The notes beneath the pieces are model-generated. The model made no database searches. It was given only the letters and a program-made list of their open reading frames with translations, and was not told the DNA's origin. 64,000 bases of DNA from a virus. Where the stretch lies: positions 62,001 through 126,000 of IMG/VR virus record IMGVR_UViG_3300031963_000016; one strand, written 5' to 3'. This document shows, piece after piece, positions 37,832-46,696 of this stretch; the stretch's first letter is position 1, and every line of letters starts with the position of its first letter. Made by a program: the position numbers and the translations under genes.

Positions 37832-38577
37832 TGCTTAATAATAATATTTTTTATCACGGCATTATTCGTAAAAGTATTGTTGCTTTTGGAAGATTATTCA
37901 GTGATATCTATATTGATCGTAAACAGGGTGATTCTGTAACAGGCACAACTGTACAAAGATTACAAATACCATTGGCTTATGCACCAAAAGAAAAATGGTT
38001 AGTTCGAATTGAACAAGATCCAGATTTAGCAAACAATACCTATGTTTCTTTACCAAGAATGTCGTTTGAGATTGTTGGATATAATTATGATTCCTCACGC
38101 AAACTAAATCGTATGCAACAAATTAAATGTGGTGAGGGTGAAAATACAATGGGGACAATGTATACTCCAGTTCCATATAATATCGACATAGCATTATATG
38201 TTTTAACCAAAACACAAGAAGATGCATTACAAATAATTGAACAAATACTACCAACATTTACTCCAGATTATACTTTAACTATTAATGCAATACCAGATAT
38301 GAATGTTAAATTAGATGTTCCTATCATATTAAATAGTGTTGCTGCTTCTGATGAATATGATGGAGATTTTCAAACTCGTAGATTTGTAACACATACATTA
38401 AATTTTACAATGAAAACAAATCTATTTGGTGCTATATCTAATAAGAAAGTTATTCAAGAAGTTTATGCTAATGTTGGACAAAATGAAGATTTTACTAATC
38501 CAAACAGAATTTATACTGCTGAGGGAGATTTAACTACTTCTACAGTTAGTTCTGAAAGTTGGGAAGACAATTTTTAA
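37831..38577 (+). CDS. 15: Tail terminator/sheath stabilizer gp15
   Basis: 248 residues (T4 gp15: 272), with the expected NNIFYHGIIRKSIVAFGRLF start, an RIEQDPDLANN, YVSLPRMSFEIVGYNYDSSR middle and TPVPYNIDIALYVLTKTQED. gp15 caps the tail end, locking tube and sheath before head joining. The large terminase gene follows after 2 bp, so gene 16, present between 15 and 17 in T4, is missing here. Confidence 0.92.
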   Translation: MLNNNIFYHGIIRKSIVAFGRLFSDIYIDRKQGDSVTGTTVQRLQIPLAYAPKEKWLVRIEQDPDLANNTYVSLPRMSFEIVGYNYDSSRKLNRMQQIKCGEGENTMGTMYTPVPYNIDIALYVLTKTQEDALQIIEQILPTFTPDYTLTINAIPDMNVKLDVPIILNSVAASDEYDGDFQTRRFVTHTLNFTMKTNLFGAISNKKVIQEVYANVGQNEDFTNPNRIYTAEGDLTTSTVSSESWEDNF

Positions 38578-38579
38578 AT

Positions 38580-40157
38580 ATGGCAGAAATTTATAATGCT
38601 AATGCGAATTTAAAAGCAGCTGGCGTCACAGTAGAGTTTACTCCTGATAACATCCAGGAATATATTAAATGCTCGCAAGATCCAATTTATTTCATTGAAA
38701 ACTATTGCCATATTGTAACTCTAGACAATGGTTTACAGTTGTTTAAATTGTATGATTGTCAAAAGAAAAAGATTGATGTGATCCATAGTAATCGTCGTGT
38801 GATTCTTATGGAAGGTCGTCAGCAAGGTAAGACTACTACATCTGCTGCATATATTCTTTGGTATACTTTATTTCAGCCAAATAAAACTGTAGCGATTTTA
38901 GCTAATAAAGCAACTTCTGCTCGTGAGGTTCTAGATCGTTTACAAACAATGTATGAGTTATTGCCTAAATGGATGCAACAAGGTGTTATAGGTTGGAATA
39001 AGGGTGACATCGAACTAGAAAATGGTTCAAAAGTATTTACTGCAGCAACAGGAAAATCTGGTATTCGTGGACGATCTGTAAACTTATTATATGTTGATGA
39101 GGCAGCAATTATTCCAAATAATATTGCTGAAGAGTTTTTTACTTCTGTCTATCCAACTATTTCTGCTGGTCAAACAACTAAGATTCTACTTTCATCTACA
39201 CCATTAGGTTATAATCATTTCTGGAAGTTTTGGAATGATGCTGAAAATGGTCGTAATGGATTTGTTCCGTTATTCATACCGTACTGGGAAATTCCTGGTC
39301 GTGATGAAGCATGGGCACTTGAACAAAAGGCTATGCTCGGTGAGTTAAAATATAATCAAGAGGTTCTTTGTAACTTCTTAGGTTCTAGTTTAACTCTAAT
39401 TAACTCTGATGTGATAGCAAAAATGTCTGTTGCAAATAGAGTTTTCACAAAAGATGGTCTAGACGTTTATGTTGAACCACAAGTGGGTCATACATATTGT
39501 TTAGTAGCCGATGTAGCAAAAGGAGTTGGTGGAGATTACTCCGCATTCCAAGTAATTGATATCACAGAAACTCCTTACAAACTTGTAGCAAAATATAGAA
39601 ATAATGAGATCAGTCCCCTATTATATCCAAATATTATTTACAAAGTAGGTAAAGACTATAATAATGCTTGGGTTTTATTAGAAATTAACATTTCTGAACA
39701 AGTAGCCCATATCCTTTATTCGGAAATGGAATATGAAAATATACTATTTGTAACTCGTCATACACTAGGGCAGACTGTTTCGGGTGGTTTTGGAGGTGGT
39801 AAAACTCAACTTGGAGTCAATACCGATAAAAAAATTAAACGAATAGGATGTCATAATTTTAAAGCACTCGTTGAAGAAAATAAACTTCTTATAAACGATG
39901 CGGATACAATTTCTGAGATCTCTACTTTTATTGAAAAGAAGGGGTCTTATGAAGCAGACGAAGGCTATCACGACGACTTAGTCATGCCTTTGGTTTTGTT
40001 CGGTTGGCTAACTACCAACTCTTATTTTAAAGACCTAAATAATGTAAATCTAAGAGAAGTTATGTATAAAAAACAAATGCAGGCGATTGAGGAAGAATTA
40101 ACTCCGTTTGGTTTTTATGACGATGGTGGTCCAGAAAAACCTCCGCTAAACTTCTAG
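38580..40157 (+). CDS. 17: Terminase large subunit gp17
   Basis: The ATG at 38580 gives 525 residues (T4 gp17: 610); an upstream in-frame TTG at 38559 lies inside gp15. The ATPase half has a Walker A-like EGRQQGKTTTS (about 78-88; Arg-Gln-Gln as in gp17's SRQLGKTT), Walker B LLYVDEAA (about 169-176) and the LSSTP coupling motif. The RNase H-type nuclease half shows VADVAKGVGGDYSAFQVIDI, with metal-binding Asp residues, and YHDDLVMPLVLFGW near the C-terminus. It packages DNA through the portal and makes headful cuts. No strong Shine-Dalgarno is seen, so translation is probably coupled to gp15. Confidence 0.95.
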   Translation: MAEIYNANANLKAAGVTVEFTPDNIQEYIKCSQDPIYFIENYCHIVTLDNGLQLFKLYDCQKKKIDVIHSNRRVILMEGRQQGKTTTSAAYILWYTLFQPNKTVAILANKATSAREVLDRLQTMYELLPKWMQQGVIGWNKGDIELENGSKVFTAATGKSGIRGRSVNLLYVDEAAIIPNNIAEEFFTSVYPTISAGQTTKILLSSTPLGYNHFWKFWNDAENGRNGFVPLFIPYWEIPGRDEAWALEQKAMLGELKYNQEVLCNFLGSSLTLINSDVIAKMSVANRVFTKDGLDVYVEPQVGHTYCLVADVAKGVGGDYSAFQVIDITETPYKLVAKYRNNEISPLLYPNIIYKVGKDYNNAWVLLEINISEQVAHILYSEMEYENILFVTRHTLGQTVSGGFGGGKTQLGVNTDKKIKRIGCHNFKALVEENKLLINDADTISEISTFIEKKGSYEADEGYHDDLVMPLVLFGWLTTNSYFKDLNNVNLREVMYKKQMQAIEEELTPFGFYDDGGPEKPPLNF

Positions 40158-40170
40158 AAATCGTGCAAAA

Positions 40171-40178
40171 ACTAAATA
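40171..40178 (+). promoter_or_regulatory. Late promoter-like box (ACTAAATA) for the tail sheath gene
   Basis: Located in the 74-bp gap between gp17 and gp18, 53 bp before the ATG, with an AAGGAG ribosome site in between. A separate late start is expected for the very abundant sheath protein. It deviates from TATAAATA at two positions. Confidence 0.5.
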
Positions 40179-40231
40179 AAATGTAGACATAAAGTTGTCT
40201 AAAGGTAAACTTATTAACAAGGAGAATTACA

Positions 40232-42448
40232 ATGCCGTTTCAATTATCTCCAGGCGTTGCAGTCGTAGAAAAAGATTTCACTTCTATCGTTCCAGCAGTT
40301 TCTAGCTCTATTGGTGCTTTTGCTGGTGCGTTTGCATGGGGTCCAGTTATGGAACCTGTCACAGTTACCTCAGAAAACGAGTTAGTTCGTCGTTTTGGTA
40401 AACCTAATGATAGTAATGCAAATTCTTTCTTCACAGCAGCTAACTTTTTATCATACACTAACAATTTATTATTAAATCGTGCAGATGCAGGACACTTAAA
40501 TGCTGTTGCTATTTTAACAGGTAGTTTAACTGGTATTGCAGTAAACAGTGCTGGAAGCGGCTATGTTTCTACTGCTTCTCCTCCAACTGTAACTATTGGT
40601 GCCCCAGATGCTGTCGGTGGTACTCAAGCTACTGCTACTGCTACTCTTTCTGGTGGTGGTGTTTCTGCAATTACTGTTAGTGGTGAGGGTAACACTGGTT
40701 ACACAACTGCTACTGTTACTATTACTCCTGCTACGGGTGATACTGGAACAGGTGCTACTGCCACTGCCAATATCTCAGGTGGTGTTATCACTAGTATTAC
40801 TATTACAAATCCAGGCGAAGGCTACAAACTGTTGCCAGTAGTTAATGTTACTGGAGATGGTGGTGGTGTAACAACAACTGTAACACTTTCTACTTCTTCA
40901 ATAACAGGAATTACAATTACGAATGCTGGTTCTGGATATGACAATCCTCCTTCAGTAACTATCGGTGCACCACCAACTGGTACAGTTGCAACAGCTACTG
41001 CTACTATTAGTCAAAACTTAGGTGTAAAGATTATGAATGGAGAGCATTATCTTCAGTCATATTCTACTGGTGCTGCTATTGTTGGTGAATTTGCTGCAAA
41101 ATATCCAGGTACATTAGGTAACTCTCTTCATGTAACAATGGCTGATGCAAATACATACTCTGGTTGGACTACTGTATTAAATGGTGTAACTATTAACTGC
41201 GCTGCAGAATTTGAAGGTGCACCAGGAACATCTGACTATGCCGCATCAGTTAATGGAACTAATGATGAGCTACATATTTTAGTATTTGATGAAGATGGTT
41301 TAATTACTGGAACAAAAGGAACTGTTTTAGAAAAATTTGCTTTCGTTTCAAAAGCCTCTGATGCTAAAAAATCAGATGGTACTAATAATTATTATAAAGA
41401 TGTATTAAATTCTCGTTCAGAATACGTTTGGTGGATGGATCCACCAGCTGCAATCACTGGATTAGGAACTAACTGGGGTCAACCAGCACAAGGTGCATCA
41501 TTTAAAAACTTATCAGCTGCTGTTAAGCGTTCTCTTTCTGGTGGCACTGATGATTATGCATTAACAGATGGCGAACAACAATCTGCATATACTTTATTTG
41601 CTAATGCAGAAGTATATGATATTAGTTTAGTTCTTCTTGGCAAAGCAAAAGCATCTGTCGCACAATCTGTTATTAACAATGTCTGTGAAACAAGACTAGA
41701 CTGCGTAGCATTTATCTCTCCACAAAATGTATCAACACATGATATTATTATTGGATCTACTGATAATGAAGTTACGCAGATTAATGCATATAGAAATGCA
41801 TTGTCAAGCACATCATACGCTGTTCTTGATTCTGGCTACAAATATCAGTATGATCGTTACAATGATAAGTATCGTTATATTCCATTAAATGGTGATGTAG
41901 CTGGTCTTTGCGCACGCACTGACTATACAAACGATCCATGGTTCTCTCCAGGTGGTCTAAATCGTGGACAGATCAAAAATGTTGTACGTCTTGCTGTACA
42001 ACCTAATAAAACAATGCGTGATAATCTTTACAAAAATGGTGTTAACCCTGTGGTTACATTCCCAGGTGAAGGTACTGTTCTGTTTGGAGATAAAACTCTA
42101 CTTGCAAAACCAAGTGCATTCGATCGTATTAACGTGCGTCGTCTGTTTATCGTTCTTGAAAAAGCAATTGCAACTGCTGCTAAATTCCAGTTGTTTGAAT
42201 TTAATGATAGTTTCACACGTGCTCAGTTTAAGAATCTAGTAGAGCCATTCCTCCGTGATGTTCAGGGTCGTCGTGGTATTACAGATTTCGTAGTTAAGTG
42301 CGATGAATCTAACAATACTGGTGAAGTTATCGATCGTAACGAATTCGTTGCTGATATCTTTATTAAGCCAAATCGTTCAATCAACTTTATTACTCTGACA
42401 TTTGTTGCTGCTCGTTCTGCGATTAACTTCTCAGAAATTGGTGCTTAA
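40232..42448 (+). CDS. 18: Contractile tail sheath gp18 with inserted repeat domain
   Basis: 738 residues (T4 gp18: 659). The N-terminus (LSPGVAVVEKDFTSIVPAVS, SSIGAFAGAFAWGP) and C-terminal half (DYTNDPWFSPGGLNRGQIKN, FVVKCDESNNTGEVIDRNEF, IKPNRSINFITLTFVA) are textbook gp18. Residues about 90-260 are an insertion of four beta repeats (GSGYVSTASPPTVTIGAP, GNTGYTTATVTITPATGDTG, GEGYKLLPVVNVTG, GSGYDNPPSVTIGAP) of the same type as in gp8 and gp14. Since the conserved core continues normally, the insertion most likely stands out as a surface domain on every sheath subunit. Confidence 0.95.
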   Translation: MPFQLSPGVAVVEKDFTSIVPAVSSSIGAFAGAFAWGPVMEPVTVTSENELVRRFGKPNDSNANSFFTAANFLSYTNNLLLNRADAGHLNAVAILTGSLTGIAVNSAGSGYVSTASPPTVTIGAPDAVGGTQATATATLSGGGVSAITVSGEGNTGYTTATVTITPATGDTGTGATATANISGGVITSITITNPGEGYKLLPVVNVTGDGGGVTTTVTLSTSSITGITITNAGSGYDNPPSVTIGAPPTGTVATATATISQNLGVKIMNGEHYLQSYSTGAAIVGEFAAKYPGTLGNSLHVTMADANTYSGWTTVLNGVTINCAAEFEGAPGTSDYAASVNGTNDELHILVFDEDGLITGTKGTVLEKFAFVSKASDAKKSDGTNNYYKDVLNSRSEYVWWMDPPAAITGLGTNWGQPAQGASFKNLSAAVKRSLSGGTDDYALTDGEQQSAYTLFANAEVYDISLVLLGKAKASVAQSVINNVCETRLDCVAFISPQNVSTHDIIIGSTDNEVTQINAYRNALSSTSYAVLDSGYKYQYDRYNDKYRYIPLNGDVAGLCARTDYTNDPWFSPGGLNRGQIKNVVRLAVQPNKTMRDNLYKNGVNPVVTFPGEGTVLFGDKTLLAKPSAFDRINVRRLFIVLEKAIATAAKFQLFEFNDSFTRAQFKNLVEPFLRDVQGRRGITDFVVKCDESNNTGEVIDRNEFVADIFIKPNRSINFITLTFVAARSAINFSEIGA

Positions 42449-42453
42449 TCAGG

Positions 42454-42461
42454 GATAAATA
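42454..42461 (+). promoter_or_regulatory. Late promoter (GATAAATA) for tail tube
   Basis: NATAAATA box 5 bp after gp18's stop and 23 bp before gp19's ATG, with an AAAGGAGA ribosome site in the leader. Confidence 0.65.
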
Positions 42462-42484
42462 AGAAAGAACAAAAGGAGATTTAA

Positions 42485-43072
42485 ATGGCAAATATTGCTG
42501 ATTTTAAAGCACAAATGATTGGTGGCGGTGCTCGCCCTAATCAGTTTCGTGTCGAGTTAACATTCCCGTCTTATGTAACATTGGGTGTGGTAGCAGGACA
42601 GCGTGCTCAATTCTTATGTAAAGCAGCACAACTACCTGCTTCTACTATTGAGACAATTCCTGTTTTATATCGTGGGCGTCCTGTGCAGTTTGCAGGAGAA
42701 AGAACTTTTGCTCCATGGACTGTTACGATTTACAATGATACAACATTTGGTATTCGTAATGCTTTAGAGCAGTGGCAATCTGGTATTCAAAACTATAACA
42801 CAACTCTTGGAAGAACTAATCCTACTGATTATCAAGTTGACATGAGTGTTCATCAATTAGATCGTAATGGTGCAATTATTAAAAGTTACAAGTTTGTTGA
42901 TGCTTTCCCAACTAATGTTTCTGCTGTAGGACTAGATTACGAACAACAAAATGCTATTGAACAATTTGATGTAGAGTTTACATATAACTTCTTCACATCA
43001 AATACTGGGGCTGCTGCTGGATTTGGTGTCAATGTTTCTATTGATACACCAGTTGGTTCGTTCCCTCTATAA
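42485..43072 (+). CDS. 19: Tail tube protein gp19
   Basis: 195 residues (T4 gp19: 163). Typical segments are ARPNQFRVELTFPSYV, AQFLCKAAQLPASTIETIPV, YRGRPVQFAGERTFAPWTVT and EQWQSGIQNYNT. It stacks as hexamer rings to form the inner tube through which DNA passes. A glycine/alanine-rich C-terminal tail after the TYNFFTSN strand explains the extra length. Located between sheath and portal genes as in T4. Confidence 0.93.
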   Translation: MANIADFKAQMIGGGARPNQFRVELTFPSYVTLGVVAGQRAQFLCKAAQLPASTIETIPVLYRGRPVQFAGERTFAPWTVTIYNDTTFGIRNALEQWQSGIQNYNTTLGRTNPTDYQVDMSVHQLDRNGAIIKSYKFVDAFPTNVSAVGLDYEQQNAIEQFDVEFTYNFFTSNTGAAAGFGVNVSIDTPVGSFPL

Positions 43073-43095
43073 TATAACTAAAGGATTTTTACATT

Positions 43096-44745
43096 ATGCA
43101 AATTTTTGGCTTTGAGATAAAGCGTAAAAAAGAACAGGAGTTGCAATCTGTTGTAACTCCTAGTGCAGTTGATACAGGCGCAACCGTAATAAACACTGGT
43201 GTTAATGCTGGTGGTTATTACGGTATGGTCATGGATTTAGAAGGTGTTGTTAAAAATGAAAACGACCTTCTACGTAGATATCGTGAGGTTTCTCAATATT
43301 CAGATTGTGATAATGCGATTGAAGATATTATAAATGAAGCAATTATCGCTGATGAACAAAAGAGACCAGTTGAATTAAACTTAGATGAGTTAAAACTATC
43401 TTCTTCTATTAAAACAAAAATAAAAGAAGAATTTGATAATGTACAAAGACTCTTAAAATTTGATGAAAGAGCACATGAAATCTTCCGCACTTGGTATATT
43501 GATGGAAGATTATATTATCAAATTCTTATAGATGAAGAACGAATTAAAGAAGGTATTGTAGAACTTCGTTATATTGATCCTCGTAAAATTCGTCGCATTA
43601 AAAATATTAAAAAAGAAAGAACACCACAAGGTGTTGATGTAGTAAAACAAATTGAAGAATATTATCTTTATAACGATAAAGGTATTACAGAGCAGACTAC
43701 ACAAGGTGTTAAATTAGCAATAGATTCTGTTGTGTATTGTCCATCAGGATATGTAGACCAAAACACTGGGATGGCATTATCTTATTTACATAAAGCCATT
43801 AAGCCAGTTAATCAATTAAAGATGATTGAAGATTCTTTGGTCATCTATCGTATTAGTCGAGCACCTGAGCGCAGAATATTTTACATTGATGTTGGTAATT
43901 TACCAAAGTTAAAAGCAGAGCAATATGTCTCTGACATTATGAACAAGTTTAGAAACAAAATTGTTTATGATGCAACTACTGGTGAAACTCGTGACGATCG
44001 TCGCCACTTGTCAATGATGGAAGATTTCTGGATGCCTCGTCGTGAAGGTGGTAAGGGAACTGAGATTACTACGCTTCCAGGTGGTCAAAACCTTGGCGAG
44101 ATTCAAGATATCGAGTATTTCCAGAACAAACTTTATCATGCATTGAATGTTCCAATCTCTCGTTTACAACCACAACAGGGATTTAGCATTGGACGTTCAC
44201 AAGAAATTTCTCGTGACGAAGTTAAGTTTAATAAATTTATTGTTAGACTTCGTAAAAAGTTTTCAGTGTTGTTCTCTGAGGCACTTAGAGTTCAACTAAT
44301 TGCAAAAGGTATTATTCGTGCTGATGAGTGGGAAGATATTCGTCCATTCTTCAAATACGATTACATTGAAGACAATCACTTCTCTGAGTTAAAAGATGCA
44401 GAAATATTGACTCAGAGATTACAAGCCTTGCAAACTATTGATCCATATGTTGGTAAATATTATAGCCAAACATGGGTCAAGAAAAACATTCTTCGACTTG
44501 ATGAAGATCAAGTCGAACAGATTGAAAAAGAAATCGAGCAAGAAGCAGAATTGCAAATGGCTCAGGCTGAAAAAGAAGGAATGTTAACAGGTGTACAGAA
44601 TACTGCTATGAATAATTACGTTGCACAAAATTCTATGCAACAAGAACAACCAGCAGAAGATCAATCAGAAGTAAATGCTGAACAGACAAATGAAGAACAG
44701 CCAGCAAAAGTTACCAAACTAAAAACTGGTACTTGGCCAAATTAA
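43096..44745 (+). CDS. 20: Portal protein gp20
   Basis: 549 residues (T4 gp20: 524). Conserved blocks: REVSQYSDCDNAIEDIINEA, VELRYIDPRKIRRIKNIKKE, LHKAIKPVNQLKMIEDSLVI, YRISRAPERRIFYIDVGNLP, SMMEDFWMPRREGGKGTEIT, TLPGGQNLGEIQDIEYFQNK and SRLQPQQGFSIGRSQEISRD. It forms the dodecameric ring at the head vertex, nucleates prohead assembly, and is the channel for the terminase. The C-terminus is Gln/Glu-rich. Highly conserved and intact. Confidence 0.96.
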   Translation: MQIFGFEIKRKKEQELQSVVTPSAVDTGATVINTGVNAGGYYGMVMDLEGVVKNENDLLRRYREVSQYSDCDNAIEDIINEAIIADEQKRPVELNLDELKLSSSIKTKIKEEFDNVQRLLKFDERAHEIFRTWYIDGRLYYQILIDEERIKEGIVELRYIDPRKIRRIKNIKKERTPQGVDVVKQIEEYYLYNDKGITEQTTQGVKLAIDSVVYCPSGYVDQNTGMALSYLHKAIKPVNQLKMIEDSLVIYRISRAPERRIFYIDVGNLPKLKAEQYVSDIMNKFRNKIVYDATTGETRDDRRHLSMMEDFWMPRREGGKGTEITTLPGGQNLGEIQDIEYFQNKLYHALNVPISRLQPQQGFSIGRSQEISRDEVKFNKFIVRLRKKFSVLFSEALRVQLIAKGIIRADEWEDIRPFFKYDYIEDNHFSELKDAEILTQRLQALQTIDPYVGKYYSQTWVKKNILRLDEDQVEQIEKEIEQEAELQMAQAEKEGMLTGVQNTAMNNYVAQNSMQQEQPAEDQSEVNAEQTNEEQPAKVTKLKTGTWPN

Positions 44746-44757
44746 TAGGAGACACAC

Positions 44758-44988
44758 ATGAAAGAATCAGTAGAAAATTTAATCCAAGCAATCGTTCAAG
44801 GTAATGCATTAGAAACAGAAAAAGCATTTGCAACTGCAATGGCAGAAAAACTAGCACCAATGTTAGATACACGTCGTCAAGAAGTTGCACAAAGTATGTT
44901 TGCTGTTCAACAAGAAGAAGAAACTGTTTCTGCAGAAACAACTACTGACATTTCTAACAATGAAAGTTCAACTGAAACTGTTGAATAA
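44758..44988 (+). CDS. 67: Prohead core protein gp67-like
   Basis: 76 residues. Residues 8-50 (IQAIVQGNALETEKAFATAM, AEKLAPMLDTRRQEVAQSMF) line up well with T4 gp67, which has AIKSNDLVAARKLFAEAMA and IAIARNFL, and both end in an acidic low-complexity tail. gp67 is a minor prohead core component between portal and protease genes, which is also the position here. The stop overlaps the next ATG by one base. Confidence 0.78.
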   Translation: MKESVENLIQAIVQGNALETEKAFATAMAEKLAPMLDTRRQEVAQSMFAVQQEEETVSAETTTDISNNESSTETVE

Positions 44989-45533
44989 TGTATTATTCTA
45001 GTTTTATTAAATCTTTTAAAAGACCTAATGTAGTAGAAAGCATTAGATCTTATACTCATTTAATTGAAAAAACAGAAAATAATAAAATTTTAATAAATGG
45101 TATTGAAACAGAACATACAAGTATTGAGGAAGCGAGACAATACGTCAAACAAGAATATATTGCTAAAAAATTAGAAGAACAAATTTCTACTGAATTATAC
45201 GAAGATATTTCTGAGAATAAAGTGGCTAGTATTATTAAAGAACATCACGATGTTAAAGTTACAGATACTCTTATAGAAAATTATATACAGCTCGCTTCCT
45301 CTCGTATTTTTAGTGTTGATCCAGTTGTACAAGAAATTCGTAAATTAAATAAGCTGGATAATATCGTAGAAGGTAAAATACATTATGTTCTTGAAGATGA
45401 ATCAATTGTAGCAATTGATGAAGAGACTCAAGAGCAACTAAATAATTTGTTACAGAATCAATCAGATATTATTAAATACATGCGTGAAAATAAAGATCAG
45501 TTTATGTATGTAGTAGAAAAATTAGAGGAATAA
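44988..45533 (+). CDS. Prohead core protein, gp68-position
   Basis: 181 residues, helical and charged, coupled to the gp67-like gene by an ATG/stop overlap. T4 places gp68, another minor core protein of 141 residues, at this spot, so a core or scaffold role is likely, although similarity to gp68 is not obvious by eye. Notable stretches are TEHTSIEEARQYVKQEYIAK and EDISENKVASIIKEHHDVKV. No cleavage consensus of the gp21 protease was recognised. Confidence 0.62.
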   Translation: MYYSSFIKSFKRPNVVESIRSYTHLIEKTENNKILINGIETEHTSIEEARQYVKQEYIAKKLEEQISTELYEDISENKVASIIKEHHDVKVTDTLIENYIQLASSRIFSVDPVVQEIRKLNKLDNIVEGKIHYVLEDESIVAIDEETQEQLNNLLQNQSDIIKYMRENKDQFMYVVEKLEE

Positions 45534-45534
45534 A

Positions 45535-45996
45535 ATGCCAGTCACTAAGACTATTCTTAAGAATACAAATAACGAAACAATCGTTAAGATTGCTGGTACT
45601 GCAGCATCTTCAACTATTGATCTACAGACTGACTGTTTAGCATCTACTCAAGCATTAGATGGTGCAACACAAACAGTTAATATCGTAGGTTTTCAATTTA
45701 CAGGTATGCCATCTTCAACTATTACTATTGCAAGAAACTCTGTTAACATTACTACAGTTTCATCTGAAGGACATGATGATGTTGAGTTTGCTGCAGGTAT
45801 GGGATTTTCTGATACAATTGAAAACACGAGTGACATCGTTGTTACTATTGCTGGCGCAGAAGCACAATTATATCTAACATTACGCAAAATTGGTGGTTAT
45901 GCTACTAAAGTTGAAGAAGCTGTATATGGCGCATATGACGATCGTACTCGTGTTGGTGCTTCTACAACACTAAGTGGTTCACCAGATAAGGTATAA
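45535..45996 (+). CDS. Small virion structural protein between core and protease genes
   Basis: 153 residues, beta-rich: TIDLQTDCLASTQALDGATQ, TVNIVGFQFTGMPSSTITIA, DIVVTIAGAEAQLYLTLRKI. One base follows the previous stop. It has no counterpart at this place in T4, but genes of this sort are seen in the capsid cluster of cyanophage-like T4-likes and are often found in virions. A head decoration or minor head protein is possible; function unproven. Confidence 0.6.
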   Translation: MPVTKTILKNTNNETIVKIAGTAASSTIDLQTDCLASTQALDGATQTVNIVGFQFTGMPSSTITIARNSVNITTVSSEGHDDVEFAAGMGFSDTIENTSDIVVTIAGAEAQLYLTLRKIGGYATKVEEAVYGAYDDRTRVGASTTLSGSPDKV

Positions 45997-45998
45997 AA

Positions 45999-46652
45999 AT
46001 GAAACTTATTAAAGAAGTCACAGAGTCAGTCAAGTTAGTAACAGAATCTAAACTTGGCAAAGGTAAAGAATATTTCATTGAAGGAATCTTTCTTCAATCT
46101 GCTATTCAAAATCGTAACAAGCGTATGTATCCAGAAGAAGTTATGGATAAAGAGGTTGCTCGTTACATGAAAGAACAGGTTGAAAATAATCGTGCATATG
46201 GTGAATTGGGTCATCCAGATAATCCACAGATTAATCTTGATCGTGTATCACACCTTATCGTCTCTCTACGTAAAGAGGGAACTAATTATATTGGTAAAGC
46301 AAAAATTTTAGAAACACCAATGGGACAAATTGCAAAAGGTCTTTTAGACGGAGGTGCAAATCTCGGAGTTTCTAGTAGAGCACTTGGTTCACTCGTTACA
46401 AATAACGAAGGTGTATCGATTGTTCAAGACGATTTTATGCTGTCTACAGCAGCAGACATCGTTGCTGACCCATCTGCTCCAGACGCTTATGTGCGTGGTA
46501 TTATGGAGAATAAAGAGTGGGTTTTTGTTGATGGAAAGTTTGTGGAAAAACATATCGAGGAAGTCAAACACACAATTCGTAAAACTTCCTCACGAAATCT
46601 AGGGGAAGCACAGATTCGCGCTTTCCAAGATTTTCTGAGTAAAATCAGATAA
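45999..46652 (+). CDS. 21: Prohead maturation protease gp21
   Basis: 217 residues (T4 gp21: 212). It has the S77-family layout: FIEGIFLQSAIQNRNKRMYP, catalytic His in NRAYGELGHPDNPQINLDRV, and nucleophile Ser in LGVSSRALGSLVTNN. The protease resides in the prohead core, cuts scaffold and gp23 at (L/I)-x-Glu sites, then degrades itself. Directly followed by late promoters and the scaffold gene whose product it destroys. Confidence 0.94.
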   Translation: MKLIKEVTESVKLVTESKLGKGKEYFIEGIFLQSAIQNRNKRMYPEEVMDKEVARYMKEQVENNRAYGELGHPDNPQINLDRVSHLIVSLRKEGTNYIGKAKILETPMGQIAKGLLDGGANLGVSSRALGSLVTNNEGVSIVQDDFMLSTAADIVADPSAPDAYVRGIMENKEWVFVDGKFVEKHIEEVKHTIRKTSSRNLGEAQIRAFQDFLSKIR

Positions 46653-46662
46653 ATAATAAATA
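46648..46662 (+). promoter_or_regulatory. Tandem late boxes (GATAAATA, AATAAATA) for scaffold and major capsid
   Basis: Two overlapping NATAAATA boxes (46648-46655 and 46655-46662) at the end of gp21, 35 bp before gp22. The doubling fits the high demand for gp22 and gp23. Confidence 0.7.
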
Positions 46663-46696
46663 ATTTAATAGAACTATCCAGTTACAGGAGAAAACG

